Source: an uncultured Bacteroidales bacterium (lineage in GTDB: Bacteria > Bacteroidota > Bacteroidia > Bacteroidales > Barnesiellaceae). From it: a stretch of 64,000 bases of DNA. Each line of letters starts with the position of its first letter. The stretch's first letter is position 1. Positions 17,765-27,126 of this stretch are shown here, in pieces. The translations under genes were made by a program, and so were the position numbers. Where the stretch lies: assembly GCA_949298955.1 (NCBI GenBank), contig CASFYQ010000003.1, positions 88,221 to 152,220 on the forward strand, given 5' to 3'. The notes beneath the pieces are model-generated. The model was given only the letters and a program-made list of their open reading frames with translations, made no database searches and was not told the origin of the DNA.

Positions 17765-20700
17765 ATGAAAAAAGAACTATTTTTATTTTCCGGGATTTTG
17801 GCGTTTTCGTTCTTTGCCGATGCGCAGGAACTGAAATATGACTACATGAAGTGGCCTGACAGCCAAAAACTGGGTGAGTATGTGAACAGCTGGACGCCGG
17901 GAACGGAGTTGTTCGAAGATGAGAATTTTTATATCTCGCGTGTAAAACCCAAAGAGCGTTTCCGCAATGCTGCCACGCAGATTGACGAAACACTTACCGA
18001 GGCTAATGATAAACAACTCGTTTTCTGGGTTCCTATCGGAAACGTTACGAATGCGAATGACCAATATTTTACCGACAACGGTCGTCCTAACGGAAAATTC
18101 GACGCCGAGGCTTTCAGCATGTGGTCGTATCTTACCCATTATGGAAACTGGACTGCTCCGCAAGGATGGGTGCCCGGCTCGTTTGCCGATGCCGCACACA
18201 AGAATGGTGTGGGAGTGTCGGGTGTAGCTTCTGTGCCTTGGGGCGGTTTGGGTAGTGATTGGAATAACGCTTTGACTACTTTGGCCAATGCCGATCCCGA
18301 GAAAGTAGCCAAATTCCTCCGCTACCACGGTGTAGATGGTCTTGGTTACAACTCCGAGTTCAGTGGAGGCTCCTCTTTTTTGCCTAAGTTGCGTACCTTG
18401 CACGAAACGATTTATCGCTATCTCACCGAAAACGGGAACCCGGTAGCTGAGAATTTCTGGTACGATGGTACCAACGACAACGGTCAGATTACCTTTGACC
18501 AAGGTCTCGGTAACCACAATAAAGAGACTTTTGGCGATGGTGATCATATCCGTACTTCGTTGTTCCTCAACTACAACTGGTGGGGAACCACACCGAGAAA
18601 CTCGTTCGGTAAAGTACAAACCTATGCCCCCGGGCGCAGTTCGCTCGACCTGTATGCCGGTTTCAATATGCAGGGTGGTGACCCTTCGACCTGGACACTG
18701 CTGAAAGATTACGATATATCTATCGGTCTGTGGGGCGCACACGATTACAACATGTTGTGGGCCGACCGTGCCAACAACGGTAGTACCGATATTGCCAAAC
18801 AGTTGAACTACCAGAACATCATCGAGCAATTCTTCTCCAACGGTAATCGCAACCCCATCGACAAAATCGAGGTTTACGACCGTAAAAATCATCACCCCGA
18901 TGAAAAATGGTTCGGTATGTCTGCTTTCATGACGGCTCGCAGTTCTCTCAAATGGGATCTCTCCGAAGAACCGTTTATCACCTATTTCAACTTGGGTAAC
19001 GGCCGTTTCTTCAACTGGATGGGCGAGCGTCAGAACGACAGAGAATGGTATAACATCGGTGTACAGGATTATCTGCCTACATGGCGTTATTGGTTTGCCT
19101 CGGAATTTTTGGGCAAGACAGCCGACAAGGTGGTAGAAAACGGCTTGGATGCCAAGTTTACTTATGACGATGCTTATGTGGGCGGTTCGTGTCTGCGTAT
19201 CTTTGGTTCGGTTGCCAATGAATATCTGCACATGTTCAAGACCGATTTCACATTGGCTGCGGGCGATGTAATCACTGTTCGTTACAAATTGGTTCGTGGT
19301 CAAGCCGACATTAATCTTGTCCTTTCGGCCGTAGGTGCAGAAACTGAACCCTTGCGTGAAAGCGGCTTCAAAGTGCTGACGGTTGCTGATAGCGAGGCTG
19401 ACGACGAAATCTGGATCGAAAAGCAATTTACGATAAGCGGTTCGCTGGCTTCGTTGGCCAACCAGGATATTGCCATGATTGCTCTCCATTTCCAAAATGC
19501 CGAGAACCTGGAACTCTATCTGGGTGAGTTCTCGATTACTCGTTCAGACATGTCTACACCGGCTACTCCCGAGATTAAACTGGCAAAGGTATTGGCTTCG
19601 CATTACAAGGGTGTTGATGCCAAGTTGATCTTCAACATGCCGAATAGCAAACCTGCCGGCGAACCCGTTTACAACCTCGACGTGAATACCTCGTTGTTCA
19701 AACTTTATGCACAACAAGAGGGTGGCGAACCTATCTTGATGGGTATCACAACCTCTTGGGCCGGTATGTACTATTCGATTCCTACCGATTTGGACGGAAC
19801 ACAACGTATTCGCTTGGGTGTAGCTGCTGTTTCGCTTGATATGAAGAGCGACTCTGAAATTGCTTGGAGCGAATATCAGGATATGGGCGAGTATACGATG
19901 ACCAACGATATTCAAATCGACAAGACCACGATCAAACCGAACGAAGGTTTCGAAATCTCTTATGTCGATCCTCGTCACCCTGCTGCCGATTGGAAACTGC
20001 TCAATAGCGACGGTGAAACTGTAAAACACGCTGAAAATACGAGTGTATTCTCTGTACCCGAGGGTATCGAAGAGATTGGTGGTTATGACCTGCAAGTAAT
20101 TTACGAGGGTGAGACTACTACATATGGCTACTATGTACAAGTTACCAGTGAGGAGGTAGGTGCTCTGCCCGAAATTTATACCCTCACGGTCGATGGCGAA
20201 GATACCGAGAACGCCGAAGTGAAGATTGAGGTAGACCAAGAGCTTACTCTGGGCTATACCGGTAGAAAAGCCAATGGAGCTTCTTCGCGAGGTATTGAAA
20301 TTAATGAAGGCTGGGTAGGTGGTCCTATGTCCGACTTGGGTATCGGCGGTGGCCAAACTTTCTCGGTTTCGGCTTGGGTTCGCTTTACCTCTATTCCGGG
20401 TTCGTCGTGCTTCTTCAGCGTCGAGAACCGTGCTTCAAGCGCTTGGCCGGTAAACAACTGGGGTTGGATGTGGGCTAACATCAATCCTGCCGGCAAACTG
20501 GCTAACTATACTTTCCGTAGCAGTACGGCCAATGGTTCTCCCGAGTTGAAATATGTCTTCCCCAATACCACTATAACTCCCAACGCTTGGAACCATGTGG
20601 TGCTCGTATTTGAGTATAATACCAGCTCGCAGTTCCGCTCGAAATTCTACCTGAACGGTGTTCTTCAAGAGTCTACCTGGACATTTAATAATGCCAGCGG

Positions 20701-21526
20701 TACGACCGAAGATTGGGTGAATATAAATTACAGCATTTCGGCTTCCGACTGGTTCTGCTTTGCCGGTGGTCGTGGGTCGGAGCCTGTTTACAACAACGGT
20801 ATCATCGACGACCTGTTGGTTTGGGACGGTGCTATGACGCTGGAAGAGGTACAAGCTGCCAAAGAGGGTCTCGATGCCGAATCCTTGCCTTCTGATGTAA
20901 TTGCATACTGGGATTTTGAAACCGATGCCAATGATGAAAACTATTTCATTGCCAAGGGCTCGAGGAGTGATGCCAAGGCTTGTTCGTTCAAGACCGAAGC
21001 CGGTGAAGGCGAAGGTTCGGGTGTGCAAGTTCCTCAAAATCCGCTTTATATCTCGGGTTGCCCGTTTATCGCAGGTACCACTTTCAAGGTAGAAACTCTT
21101 CCTACCTGGACTGCTAAACGTGGTGTATTGAGCGAATCGAGCGGTACCGATACCGAAGGTTCTACGAAACTGACTTACAGCAAACCGGGTGACTATACCG
21201 TTACGCTGAAACTCGAGAACTCGCTGGGTTCTGATACGAAGACCTATCCTGTATTTACAATCGACGAAGAAGATGGCGTTGAAACCGGTGCAATGGGCGA
21301 AATGCGTACCTATACTGTTGAGGACGTTCTCTTCGTAGAATTTGCCGAAGAAGGAACTTATCAGGTAGGCGTATACAACATTTCGGGTATGCTTGTCGCT
21401 CAAGAAGAGGCTGACGTTGTAGCCGGCCAACACATGAGCATTACGCTTGGCTCGAAGGGCGTTTACGTAGTTAAAGTGATGAAAGAAGGCAAAGTCGTAC
21501 GTGCTGTCAAAGTGATGAACCGCTAA
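17765..21526 (+). CDS. GH85 endo-beta-N-acetylglucosaminidase with LamG and C-terminal sorting domain
   Basis: A 1253-residue exported enzyme that cleaves between the two core GlcNAc residues of N-glycans. After the signal peptide (1-20, FADAQ) lies the GH85 barrel (~30-440); the catalytic N-x-E is Asn196/Glu198 in VDGLGYNSEF, with supporting motifs NYNWWGT and FFNWMGERQ. Then follow beta-sandwich segments (~440-800), a LamG/concanavalin-like domain (~835-1020, QTFSVSAWVRF), a PKD-like stretch (~1090-1160) and a C-terminal ~75-residue domain resembling type IX secretion sorting signals (VYNISGMLVAQEE..GVYVVKVMKEG). The start at 17765 was chosen because it begins the signal peptide; an in-frame GTG at 17723 would bury it. 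Confidence 0.92.
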   Translation: MKKELFLFSGILAFSFFADAQELKYDYMKWPDSQKLGEYVNSWTPGTELFEDENFYISRVKPKERFRNAATQIDETLTEANDKQLVFWVPIGNVTNANDQYFTDNGRPNGKFDAEAFSMWSYLTHYGNWTAPQGWVPGSFADAAHKNGVGVSGVASVPWGGLGSDWNNALTTLANADPEKVAKFLRYHGVDGLGYNSEFSGGSSFLPKLRTLHETIYRYLTENGNPVAENFWYDGTNDNGQITFDQGLGNHNKETFGDGDHIRTSLFLNYNWWGTTPRNSFGKVQTYAPGRSSLDLYAGFNMQGGDPSTWTLLKDYDISIGLWGAHDYNMLWADRANNGSTDIAKQLNYQNIIEQFFSNGNRNPIDKIEVYDRKNHHPDEKWFGMSAFMTARSSLKWDLSEEPFITYFNLGNGRFFNWMGERQNDREWYNIGVQDYLPTWRYWFASEFLGKTADKVVENGLDAKFTYDDAYVGGSCLRIFGSVANEYLHMFKTDFTLAAGDVITVRYKLVRGQADINLVLSAVGAETEPLRESGFKVLTVADSEADDEIWIEKQFTISGSLASLANQDIAMIALHFQNAENLELYLGEFSITRSDMSTPATPEIKLAKVLASHYKGVDAKLIFNMPNSKPAGEPVYNLDVNTSLFKLYAQQEGGEPILMGITTSWAGMYYSIPTDLDGTQRIRLGVAAVSLDMKSDSEIAWSEYQDMGEYTMTNDIQIDKTTIKPNEGFEISYVDPRHPAADWKLLNSDGETVKHAENTSVFSVPEGIEEIGGYDLQVIYEGETTTYGYYVQVTSEEVGALPEIYTLTVDGEDTENAEVKIEVDQELTLGYTGRKANGASSRGIEINEGWVGGPMSDLGIGGGQTFSVSAWVRFTSIPGSSCFFSVENRASSAWPVNNWGWMWANINPAGKLANYTFRSSTANGSPELKYVFPNTTITPNAWNHVVLVFEYNTSSQFRSKFYLNGVLQESTWTFNNASGTTEDWVNINYSISASDWFCFAGGRGSEPVYNNGIIDDLLVWDGAMTLEEVQAAKEGLDAESLPSDVIAYWDFETDANDENYFIAKGSRSDAKACSFKTEAGEGEGSGVQVPQNPLYISGCPFIAGTTFKVETLPTWTAKRGVLSESSGTDTEGSTKLTYSKPGDYTVTLKLENSLGSDTKTYPVFTIDEEDGVETGAMGEMRTYTVEDVLFVEFAEEGTYQVGVYNISGMLVAQEEADVVAGQHMSITLGSKGVYVVKVMKEGKVVRAVKVMNR

Positions 21527-21596
21527 TGTAGTAATCGGGTGTTTTGAGTCGGGGAAAAGTTCCCGACAATAGAAACATGATACCGGTTTTTGAGAG

Positions 21597-21693
21597 GCCG
21601 ACCCAAAATAGATTTTTTGTGGTCGGCTTCTTTTCATTTAAGCATAAAAGATAATCGGTTGCAATTTTTCGGGTTGCAACCGATTTCTTTTTT
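21597..21693 (+). terminator. Double terminator of the glycan operon
   Basis: Two hairpins with T-rich tails in series: GCCGACC/GGTCGGC (21597-21603 with 21621-21627) and a perfect 9-bp stem CGGTTGCAA/TTGCAACCG (21656-21664 with 21674-21682) followed by seven T residues. A further stem GTCGGG/CCCGAC lies just before them at 21549-21568. Confidence 0.8.
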
Positions 21694-21887
21694 TATTCGT
21701 CCGGAATGGTTTTATGAACTGCATGTCGGTCATTTGCGGTCGTGTGTTTCCACCTTCGAGTTCCGAGACGAGGTGATGTGTGTCGAGCCTGTCCATGTGC
21801 CGGCCCATCGTGCCCTCCTTGATGTTATAGTTCACATTCTCATAAAGCAGAGGAACTCTCCTGCGCCTCTTGTGGCAGCTAAATAAA

Positions 21888-21919
21888 TTTGCTTCTGCGG
21901 GAGAGGTGTGCTATTTTTG
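21888..21919 (+). promoter_or_regulatory. Consensus promoter giving an apparently leaderless dus mRNA
   Basis: TTTG (21888-21891), a 20-nt spacer and TATTTTTG (21912-21919). The ATG at 21924 begins only 4 nt after the -7 box, so transcription would start at or next to the start codon. The preceding 200 bp (21694-21887) shows no coding potential. Confidence 0.75.
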
Positions 21920-21923
21920 CATC

Positions 21924-22877
21924 ATGTCACTACCTGTTTGTTTTGCTCCGTTGCAAGGGTATACCGATGCGGTGTACCGTTGTGCCCACGCCTCGCTCTT
22001 CGGCGGGGTAACCGCTTATTATACGCCGTTTGTAAGGATCGAGAAGGACGATTTCCGTCGGAAGGATTTGCGCGATATAGCACCCGAAAATAATCGGGGT
22101 GTGGCGGTTGTTCCGCAGATTATCGCTTCGCATCCCGACGAGTTGCGTCGGCTTGTCGACGGTGTCGCCGCCTGCGGTTACCGTCGCATCGACATCAACC
22201 TGGGTTGCCCGTTTCCCATGCTGGCCCGTCGCCATAAGGGCTCGGGCATATTGCCTTTCCCCGATGAGGTGGAGCGGCTGTTGCGTCCGCTCGAAGAGTA
22301 TGGCGGGTTTACTTTCTCGGTAAAGATGCGGCTGGGGTGGGAGAGTCCCGACGAGTCGCTGCGGCTTTTGCCTTTGTTCGAGAGCCTGTCGGTGCGGCAG
22401 ATTACTCTCCATGCCCGGCTGGGACGTCAGCAGTACAAGGGCGAGCCCGATCGTGAGGCTTTCGCCCGTTTTTACGAGGTGTGTCGTTTGCCGCTGCTTT
22501 ACAATGGCGACTTGGTTACTGTCGACGATATACAGTCGGTCGAGCGGCAATTTCCCCGTTTGTCCGGTGTGATGGTGGGGCGGGGGTTGTTGGCCCGTCC
22601 CTGGTTGGCCGAGGCTTATACCGTCGGCTCCGGGGCCGTGACAGGTCGCTACGAGCGGGTAGAGCGGTTGCACAACCGGGTATTCGACGAGTATGGGGCG
22701 GTGTTGCAGGGCGCGCATCAGTTGCTCACCCGCATGGCCGTGTTTTGGGAATACCTGTTGCCCGAGGTCGACCGGCGTTTGAGAAAACGGGTGCTGAAAG
22801 CTCGTTCTATCGACGAGTATGTAGGGGCGGTGAGGACGTTGTGGCTTTCGTTGAGCGAAAAACGGGCAGACCGATAG
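21924..22877 (+). CDS. tRNA-dihydrouridine synthase (Dus family)
   Basis: A 317-residue FMN enzyme that reduces uridines in the tRNA D-loop. It starts with the Dus motif FAPLQGYTD, carries the catalytic Cys95 in INLGCPFPML followed by KGSGIL, and the FMN/phosphate-binding segments VKMRLGW, ITLHARLGRQQYKG and LLYNGDLVTVDD ending VMVGRGLLARPWL. Length is normal. The ATG at 21924 was chosen because the upstream frame crosses the promoter and the first conserved motif starts at residue 7. Which positions it modifies (DusA/B/C type) is not resolved here. Confidence 0.93.
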   Translation: MSLPVCFAPLQGYTDAVYRCAHASLFGGVTAYYTPFVRIEKDDFRRKDLRDIAPENNRGVAVVPQIIASHPDELRRLVDGVAACGYRRIDINLGCPFPMLARRHKGSGILPFPDEVERLLRPLEEYGGFTFSVKMRLGWESPDESLRLLPLFESLSVRQITLHARLGRQQYKGEPDREAFARFYEVCRLPLLYNGDLVTVDDIQSVERQFPRLSGVMVGRGLLARPWLAEAYTVGSGAVTGRYERVERLHNRVFDEYGAVLQGAHQLLTRMAVFWEYLLPEVDRRLRKRVLKARSIDEYVGAVRTLWLSLSEKRADR

Positions 22878-23073
22878 GACTTTTCCCGGTCAAAAACGTT
22901 ATAATGGAAAGGTAGAGAGGAGTGCGCCCGAGAGCATGGTATCCATGTGGAAAAACGGTTTTTTATTTGCTTTTGCGTTGCCCTTTCGTTACCTTAGCAA
23001 AAAGCGGAGGCGAGTTGGGTATTTGCATTCTATGCTGCCTCTTTGTGAAAACTACTTAAAAACACTCCCTATT

Positions 23074-23310
23074 ATGGAAAAAGAGATTGTGTTGTATCGT
23101 ACGTTCGACTCGTCGGTCGAAGCGAATATCGTGAAAGATGTATTGGAGACAAACGGGGTACCCTGTTTCTTGTCGAATGAGATTTTTTCGAGTGTGTTGC
23201 CGTTGACCAACTCGTCGGTAGGGGCTATCCGGCTGAACATCTTTGCCGAAGATGTGGCCAAGGCCGATACCATTCTCAGCACCATAACACTCCCCGATAG
23301 CCGGGAATAA
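23074..23310 (+). CDS. DUF2007-type small putative signal-transducing protein
   Basis: A 78-residue protein starting MEKEIVLYRTFDSSVEAN. It matches the DUF2007 pattern: YRTFDSSVEANIVKDVLETNGVPCFL, then a short acidic C-terminal half ending in a typical LNIFAEDVAKADTIL. These small cytoplasmic ferredoxin-fold-like domains are of unknown function. The upstream-extended frame (from 22936) is not favoured, since it adds a hydrophobic, non-conserved segment over the probable promoter (TTTG near 22968, TACCTTAG near 22992). The gene converges on nhaC. Confidence 0.75.
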   Translation: MEKEIVLYRTFDSSVEANIVKDVLETNGVPCFLSNEIFSSVLPLTNSSVGAIRLNIFAEDVAKADTILSTITLPDSRE

Positions 23311-23374
23311 CCGGTATTCGTCTCGCGGGACGAGGCTGCGGGATTCTTTGAATGGCGCAATTACACGGTATATC

Positions 23375-24925
23375 TTATTTTTTGAGGGCTGCGAAATTTC
23401 CCGGAGAGAACACCGGGCCTGCACCGGGGGTGCCTTGGGCAGCCTCGGTATTTGGGTCTTCTTTAACTTCTTTGCCGGCGAAGGTCACGGTAATGCCTTG
23501 CTTGATTTTGAAACCGGTGAATACCACGAGAATCGACATGAGGGGGCTCAACAGGTTGAAGAAACAGTAGGGCAGATAGGTGAGTGTGCCTACTCCCAGC
23601 ACGGTGGCCTGAGTCATGCCGCACGAGTTCCAGGGAATGAGTACCGAGGTGACCGTCACCGAGTCCTCGACAGTACGGCTGAGCAACCGGCTTTCCAGCC
23701 CACGGTTGCGGTACAACTCCTTAAACAGGTTTCCCGTCAGGATAATCGACAGATATTGGTCGGCCGTGCAGGCGTTGAAAAACAGTCCGGCTCCTACGGT
23801 CGAGCTCACGGCACTTTTAGGCTTGTGTACGAACCGTACGAAGAGGTTGGTGATACTGTGTAGCATATGGCTGGCCGACATCACTCCCCCGAAACACATG
23901 GCACAGATGATAAGCCAAACGGTGTCCATCATACCTCGCATGCCCCGGGTTGCCACTAAGGCGTCGATTTCGGGGTGGCCTGTCGCAAGAGCGGTGTTGC
24001 CGAATATCGAAATCATCAAGGCCTTGAATCCGGCCGTGAAATCGAGGGTGTCGCTTGGGGCGATTTGCAGCAGAATATGGGGCTGGAAAATCAGGATACA
24101 GATGGCGGCAACAATCGACGAAATAAAGAGTGTGATGATGGTGGGCAGCTTGACCATGATAAGTATCGCCGTGATAAGAGGCACCAGCATCAGCCAAGGC
24201 GACAGGTTGAACGTCTGGGACAGCGTATCGGCAAAGAGTGCACTTTGTTCGCTATCGGTATGGTTCATCGAGAATCCCGCCACGGTAAAGATAATGAGTG
24301 TGATGGCCATCGACGGTATGGTGGTAAAAAGCATATAGCGTATGTGGGTGAAGAGTTTGGTGCTCGTGGTCGACGAGGCGAGTACCGTCGTATCGGAGAG
24401 AGGTGAGATTTTGTCGCCGAAATAGGCTCCCGAGATGATGGCGCCGGCAATCCAGCCCACCTCGAATCCCAGTGCCTTGCCGATGCCCAGCAGGGCTACG
24501 CCTATGGTGGCGATGGTTGTCTACGAGCTGCCCGTGACTAACGAGACGATGGAGCAGATGATGCAGCACGAAGCCAGGAAGAATCGGGGCGACAGGATAT
24601 GCAGTCCGTAGGAAATGAGCGAAGGAACCACACCGCTAAGCATCCAGGTTCCCGAGAGGGCTCCGATGAGCAGCAAGATGATAATGGCCGGGGTTACCTT
24701 TTTGATGTTTTTGGACATTCCCTCTTCGAGTGTACTCCACTTGTAGTTGTATTTGAGCATGGCAATTCCCACGCACACCGCTGTGGCGATGAGGAGCGAC
24801 ACCTGGCTGCCGCCCAAAAGGGCGTCGCCTCCGAAGATGGGGATAACCATGGCCAGCAAGGCTACGAGCGTAGCCAGCGGGGTGAGAGCGATGAGGGGTG
24901 CGGGTATTTTGGTTTTCTCGTTCAT
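23375..24925 (-). pseudogene. nhaC: NhaC-family Na+/H+ antiporter interrupted by an in-frame amber codon
   Basis: The whole frame is 517 codons, the normal size for an NhaC antiporter (inner membrane, about 12 helices, Na+ extrusion), but codon 135 is TAG (24521-24523). The 134 codons before it (MNEKTKIPAPLIAL...SLVTGSS) and the 381 codons after it (TTIATIGVALLGIG...) stay in the same frame, with no frameshift. NhaC proteins carry Trp between GSS and TT at this point (TGSSWTT), so a single TGG-to-TAG change explains the break. An internal GTG (24460) could only start a protein lacking the first helices. Probably a recent null allele or a sequencing error. Confidence 0.88.
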
Positions 24926-24951
24926 CTTGTCTTAATTGAAATTTGTGGGTG

Positions 24952-24976
24952 CAAATGTAATAATAATGCAAATATA
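24952..24976 (-). promoter_or_regulatory. Two overlapping -7 boxes ahead of nhaC
   Basis: On the minus strand TATATTTG (24976-24969) and TACATTTG (24959-24952), both full consensus and 9 nt apart, lie 27-51 nt before the ATG at 24925. No strong -33 is seen. Confidence 0.55.
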
Positions 24977-25192
24977 TCCCCTTAAAATTCCGCTATTTTT
25001 GAATATTCAAACTATTTTTATTGAATAGCAGAATAAATATGCAATATTGAGAGCCGTCAAGAGGGGGTGATGATTGATTGTGTTGTTCCATGAAATTCAG
25101 GAACGCAGCCAACGGGTGTTATTCTTTGCAGTCTCTCTTTTGGATTCCGCGTCATCGCGCAGAATGGAGCTGCGTATTGTCGGGGGAAAGAC

Positions 25193-25232
25193 AAAAACAC
25201 CCCCAAAAAGTTCCTGAGAAACTTTTGGGGGG
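25193..25232 (-). terminator. Rho-independent terminator of the ECF-sigma operon
   Basis: On the minus strand a 12-bp stem (CCCCCAAAAGTT with AACTTTTTGGGGG) lies 38 nt past the stop at 25270, followed by GTGTTTTTG. Confidence 0.75.
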
Positions 25233-25269
25233 CAGTATGATTCGAGCCGTATGAACGGGACAGGAAGGG

Positions 25270-26178
25270 TCAGAAATGGAGCATCACGCCGGTTGAGAAG
25301 CTGCGCATTTGGGGGGCATGGTTCTGCTGCATGATGTTGAAAGGCGACAGCTTCACATAGAAGCCGAAGGTACCGTATCCGCCTTGGGCCATGATATCGA
25401 GGTTGATGGGATTGGGCTTGATGTTCTTGTTGAAAATCTGTACCTTTTGACCGTCGACGGTGGTATATTTGGTTTTGGTACTGCTGTATGTCTTGATACC
25501 GATGACCGGGCCCAGCGAGAAGAAAACAGGGCCGTGCAGGAATTGGTGAGTTTGCCATTCGATGAGCAGAGGTATGGTGAGGTCTACGGTTTTTACCCGC
25601 GAAAAATCGAGGTTGGCATCCTCGGGACAGGGAGAGATGTTTATTTGGCCGTCTTGCTTGACAAAGTAGCGGTTTTCGTTCATGACATAGTTGCGCCAGT
25701 CGATGCCCAGACCGGTGACGAATCCCCAGTTGTTGGCATGGATAGGGGCACAGACGGTGATGAAATTCCAAAATATTTCGAACGAAGCCGAGAAATCGAG
25801 CGCAATGCCGTTGGGTTCGTTGAGGAATCGCAAGCCGTTGCCCATGCCGTTGCAGAAGCCGAAACCCACGCCCGACCAGTGCGGGTCGAAACGTTTGCGC
25901 CGTTCTTTCTTTTTCCCCGCAATGAGATTAGAGAAAGGGAACGATACCGACTCGGAGAGTTCCCATGAGGTCTGTCGTTTCCCGTCGATGAAGCGCGATT
26001 CGTAGAATTTCCGGTAGGGTTTGTCGCCTTCGAGAACCTTGACCGAGACGATGTCGGCCGAATCTTTGATTTGGATTTCCTTTTGATTGAAAAATACGGT
26101 AGTATCGCATTCGCATTCAGCAGCCCAAGCCGAGCCGGCGAGCAGAAATGCGGGCAAGAGTGTAACGAGGTGTTTCAT
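25270..26178 (-). CDS. Outer-membrane beta-barrel protein of an ECF-sigma operon
   Basis: A 302-residue protein with a signal peptide (1-20, ending SAWA) and C-terminal two-thirds rich in amphipathic strands, ending in the classic barrel terminus STGVMLHF. Between them lie an acidic KEIQIKDSADIV segment and a basic KKKERRKRFD stretch. It resembles the PorT/OmpA-like barrels that Bacteroidetes place behind an ECF sigma and anti-sigma pair. The start at 26178 begins the signal peptide; the longer frame to 26349 overlaps the upstream gene and is not favoured. It is last in a four-gene operon, 13 nt behind the preceding gene. Function unknown. Confidence 0.75.
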   Translation of the reverse strand: MKHLVTLLPAFLLAGSAWAAECECDTTVFFNQKEIQIKDSADIVSVKVLEGDKPYRKFYESRFIDGKRQTSWELSESVSFPFSNLIAGKKKERRKRFDPHWSGVGFGFCNGMGNGLRFLNEPNGIALDFSASFEIFWNFITVCAPIHANNWGFVTGLGIDWRNYVMNENRYFVKQDGQINISPCPEDANLDFSRVKTVDLTIPLLIEWQTHQFLHGPVFFSLGPVIGIKTYSSTKTKYTTVDGQKVQIFNKNIKPNPINLDIMAQGGYGTFGFYVKLSPFNIMQQNHAPQMRSFSTGVMLHF

Positions 26179-26191
26179 ATTGTCGAGGTTT

Positions 26192-26644
26192 TTATTGTTT
26201 CTTTTGGATAAACAGGTTGATGAGCCGGTCGAGTTGGGTGTGCCCTTCGAGGTAGATGAGGGTGGCGTCGCCCGCCGACAGTTTGCGGAACAGGATAAAG
26301 CGGTTTTCCCCGTCGGGCGATGCCGGGGGTAGCTGGTAATACCCGGCAATGGTGTTGTTGCCGGCTTTCACTGTCTCGCTGTTTTCGGCTTTGGAGCTGT
26401 CGGCTCGCACGGCTGCTTCGAATAGAGCCACATCGTCGGGGCGGTCGGTAATGGTTATGCTGTGGAAGAGCGAGAGCTTATAGTCTTTCAACTTTTTGCC
26501 TTTGATGAGGACGACGACCGCCTGTTTGTCGCGGTTGTATTGTCCGGCAAAGAGGGGCGCGACGGCGAGTCCTTCCTGAGCCCGGCACAAGTGCACGGTG
26601 CCAAATAGCAGACAGCAGATGAGTATTTTGCAAAACAGTTTCAT
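26192..26644 (-). CDS. Exported protein of unknown function (DUF6108-like) in the sigma operon
   Basis: A 150-residue protein with a signal peptide (1-22, CRAQ). The mature part opens EGLAVAPLFAG and has VLIKGKKLKDYKLSLFHSITI, a pattern I associate with the DUF6108 family of Bacteroidales periplasmic proteins; the assignment is from memory and moderate. It lies between the anti-sigma-like gene (11 nt upstream) and the beta-barrel gene (13 nt downstream), so it probably belongs to an envelope-related regulon. No catalytic motif is visible. Confidence 0.7.
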   Translation of the reverse strand: MKLFCKILICCLLFGTVHLCRAQEGLAVAPLFAGQYNRDKQAVVVLIKGKKLKDYKLSLFHSITITDRPDDVALFEAAVRADSSKAENSETVKAGNNTIAGYYQLPPASPDGENRFILFRKLSAGDATLIYLEGHTQLDRLINLFIQKKQ

Positions 26645-26655
26645 GGCGAGCGTGT

Positions 26656-27126
26656 TTAGGGTAGGGTTTCAAGGGGTGAGAAGATGTCGTCGAGCTGGCT
26701 CTCTACCGTGATGCCGGTCTCGGCGAATTGAGAAACGGAGTGTTGCAGTTGTTCGATGACAACGGCAGGGTCGGTATGTTTCTCGCCATATACATAGGCC
26801 ACGCAGGTATCGCGGGGTGCGACGAGGTAGAAGAGACCGCCGCCCAGCAGCAACGCCATGCCGACCGTCGCAGCCGTTCGGACATGCAGGGAGAGGTGTC
26901 GGCGATTTTTTATCCGGGGTCGGGCCAGACGTCGGCCGGTCTCGGTAAAGGCCAGCACGGCCCGGGTATCGTCGTAGGCGTCGCCCGACTCTTTGGAGAA
27001 CAGGAATCGGCGCAACTCTTCTTCTTCGTGTAGCGAGGTTTCGCCGGCATAGTATCGCTCGACGAGTTGCTCCCAGTCTTGGGGTGTACGGGTTTGGGGT
27101 GTCGGTGATTTACCGGTCATGGGCAT
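26656..27126 (-). CDS. Putative anti-sigma factor (single-pass membrane protein)
   Basis: A 156-residue protein with a cytoplasmic N-terminal half that resembles a zinc-less anti-sigma domain (LVERYYAGETSLHEEEELRRFLFS), one membrane helix (~residues 90-106, TVGMALLLGGGLFYLVA) and a short periplasmic tail. The frame overlaps the 3' end of the ECF sigma gene by 17 nt, implying translational coupling, and this gene order is the usual one for a sigma/anti-sigma pair. No direct motif proves sigma binding; the role is inferred from topology and position. Confidence 0.72.
   Translation of the reverse strand: MPMTGKSPTPQTRTPQDWEQLVERYYAGETSLHEEEELRRFLFSKESGDAYDDTRAVLAFTETGRRLARPRIKNRRHLSLHVRTAATVGMALLLGGGLFYLVAPRDTCVAYVYGEKHTDPAVVIEQLQHSVSQFAETGITVESQLDDIFSPLETLP

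Noticed and set aside
23375..24460. C-terminal part of nhaC as an independent gene from GTG 24460
   Set aside because: It lacks the first helices and has no promoter or leader of its own. It is in the same frame as the N-terminal part with only a TAG between.
24521..24523. TAG as pyrrolysine or another recoded codon
   Set aside because: No pyl genes or special hairpin are visible in the window, and the family residue is Trp. A point mutation is simpler.
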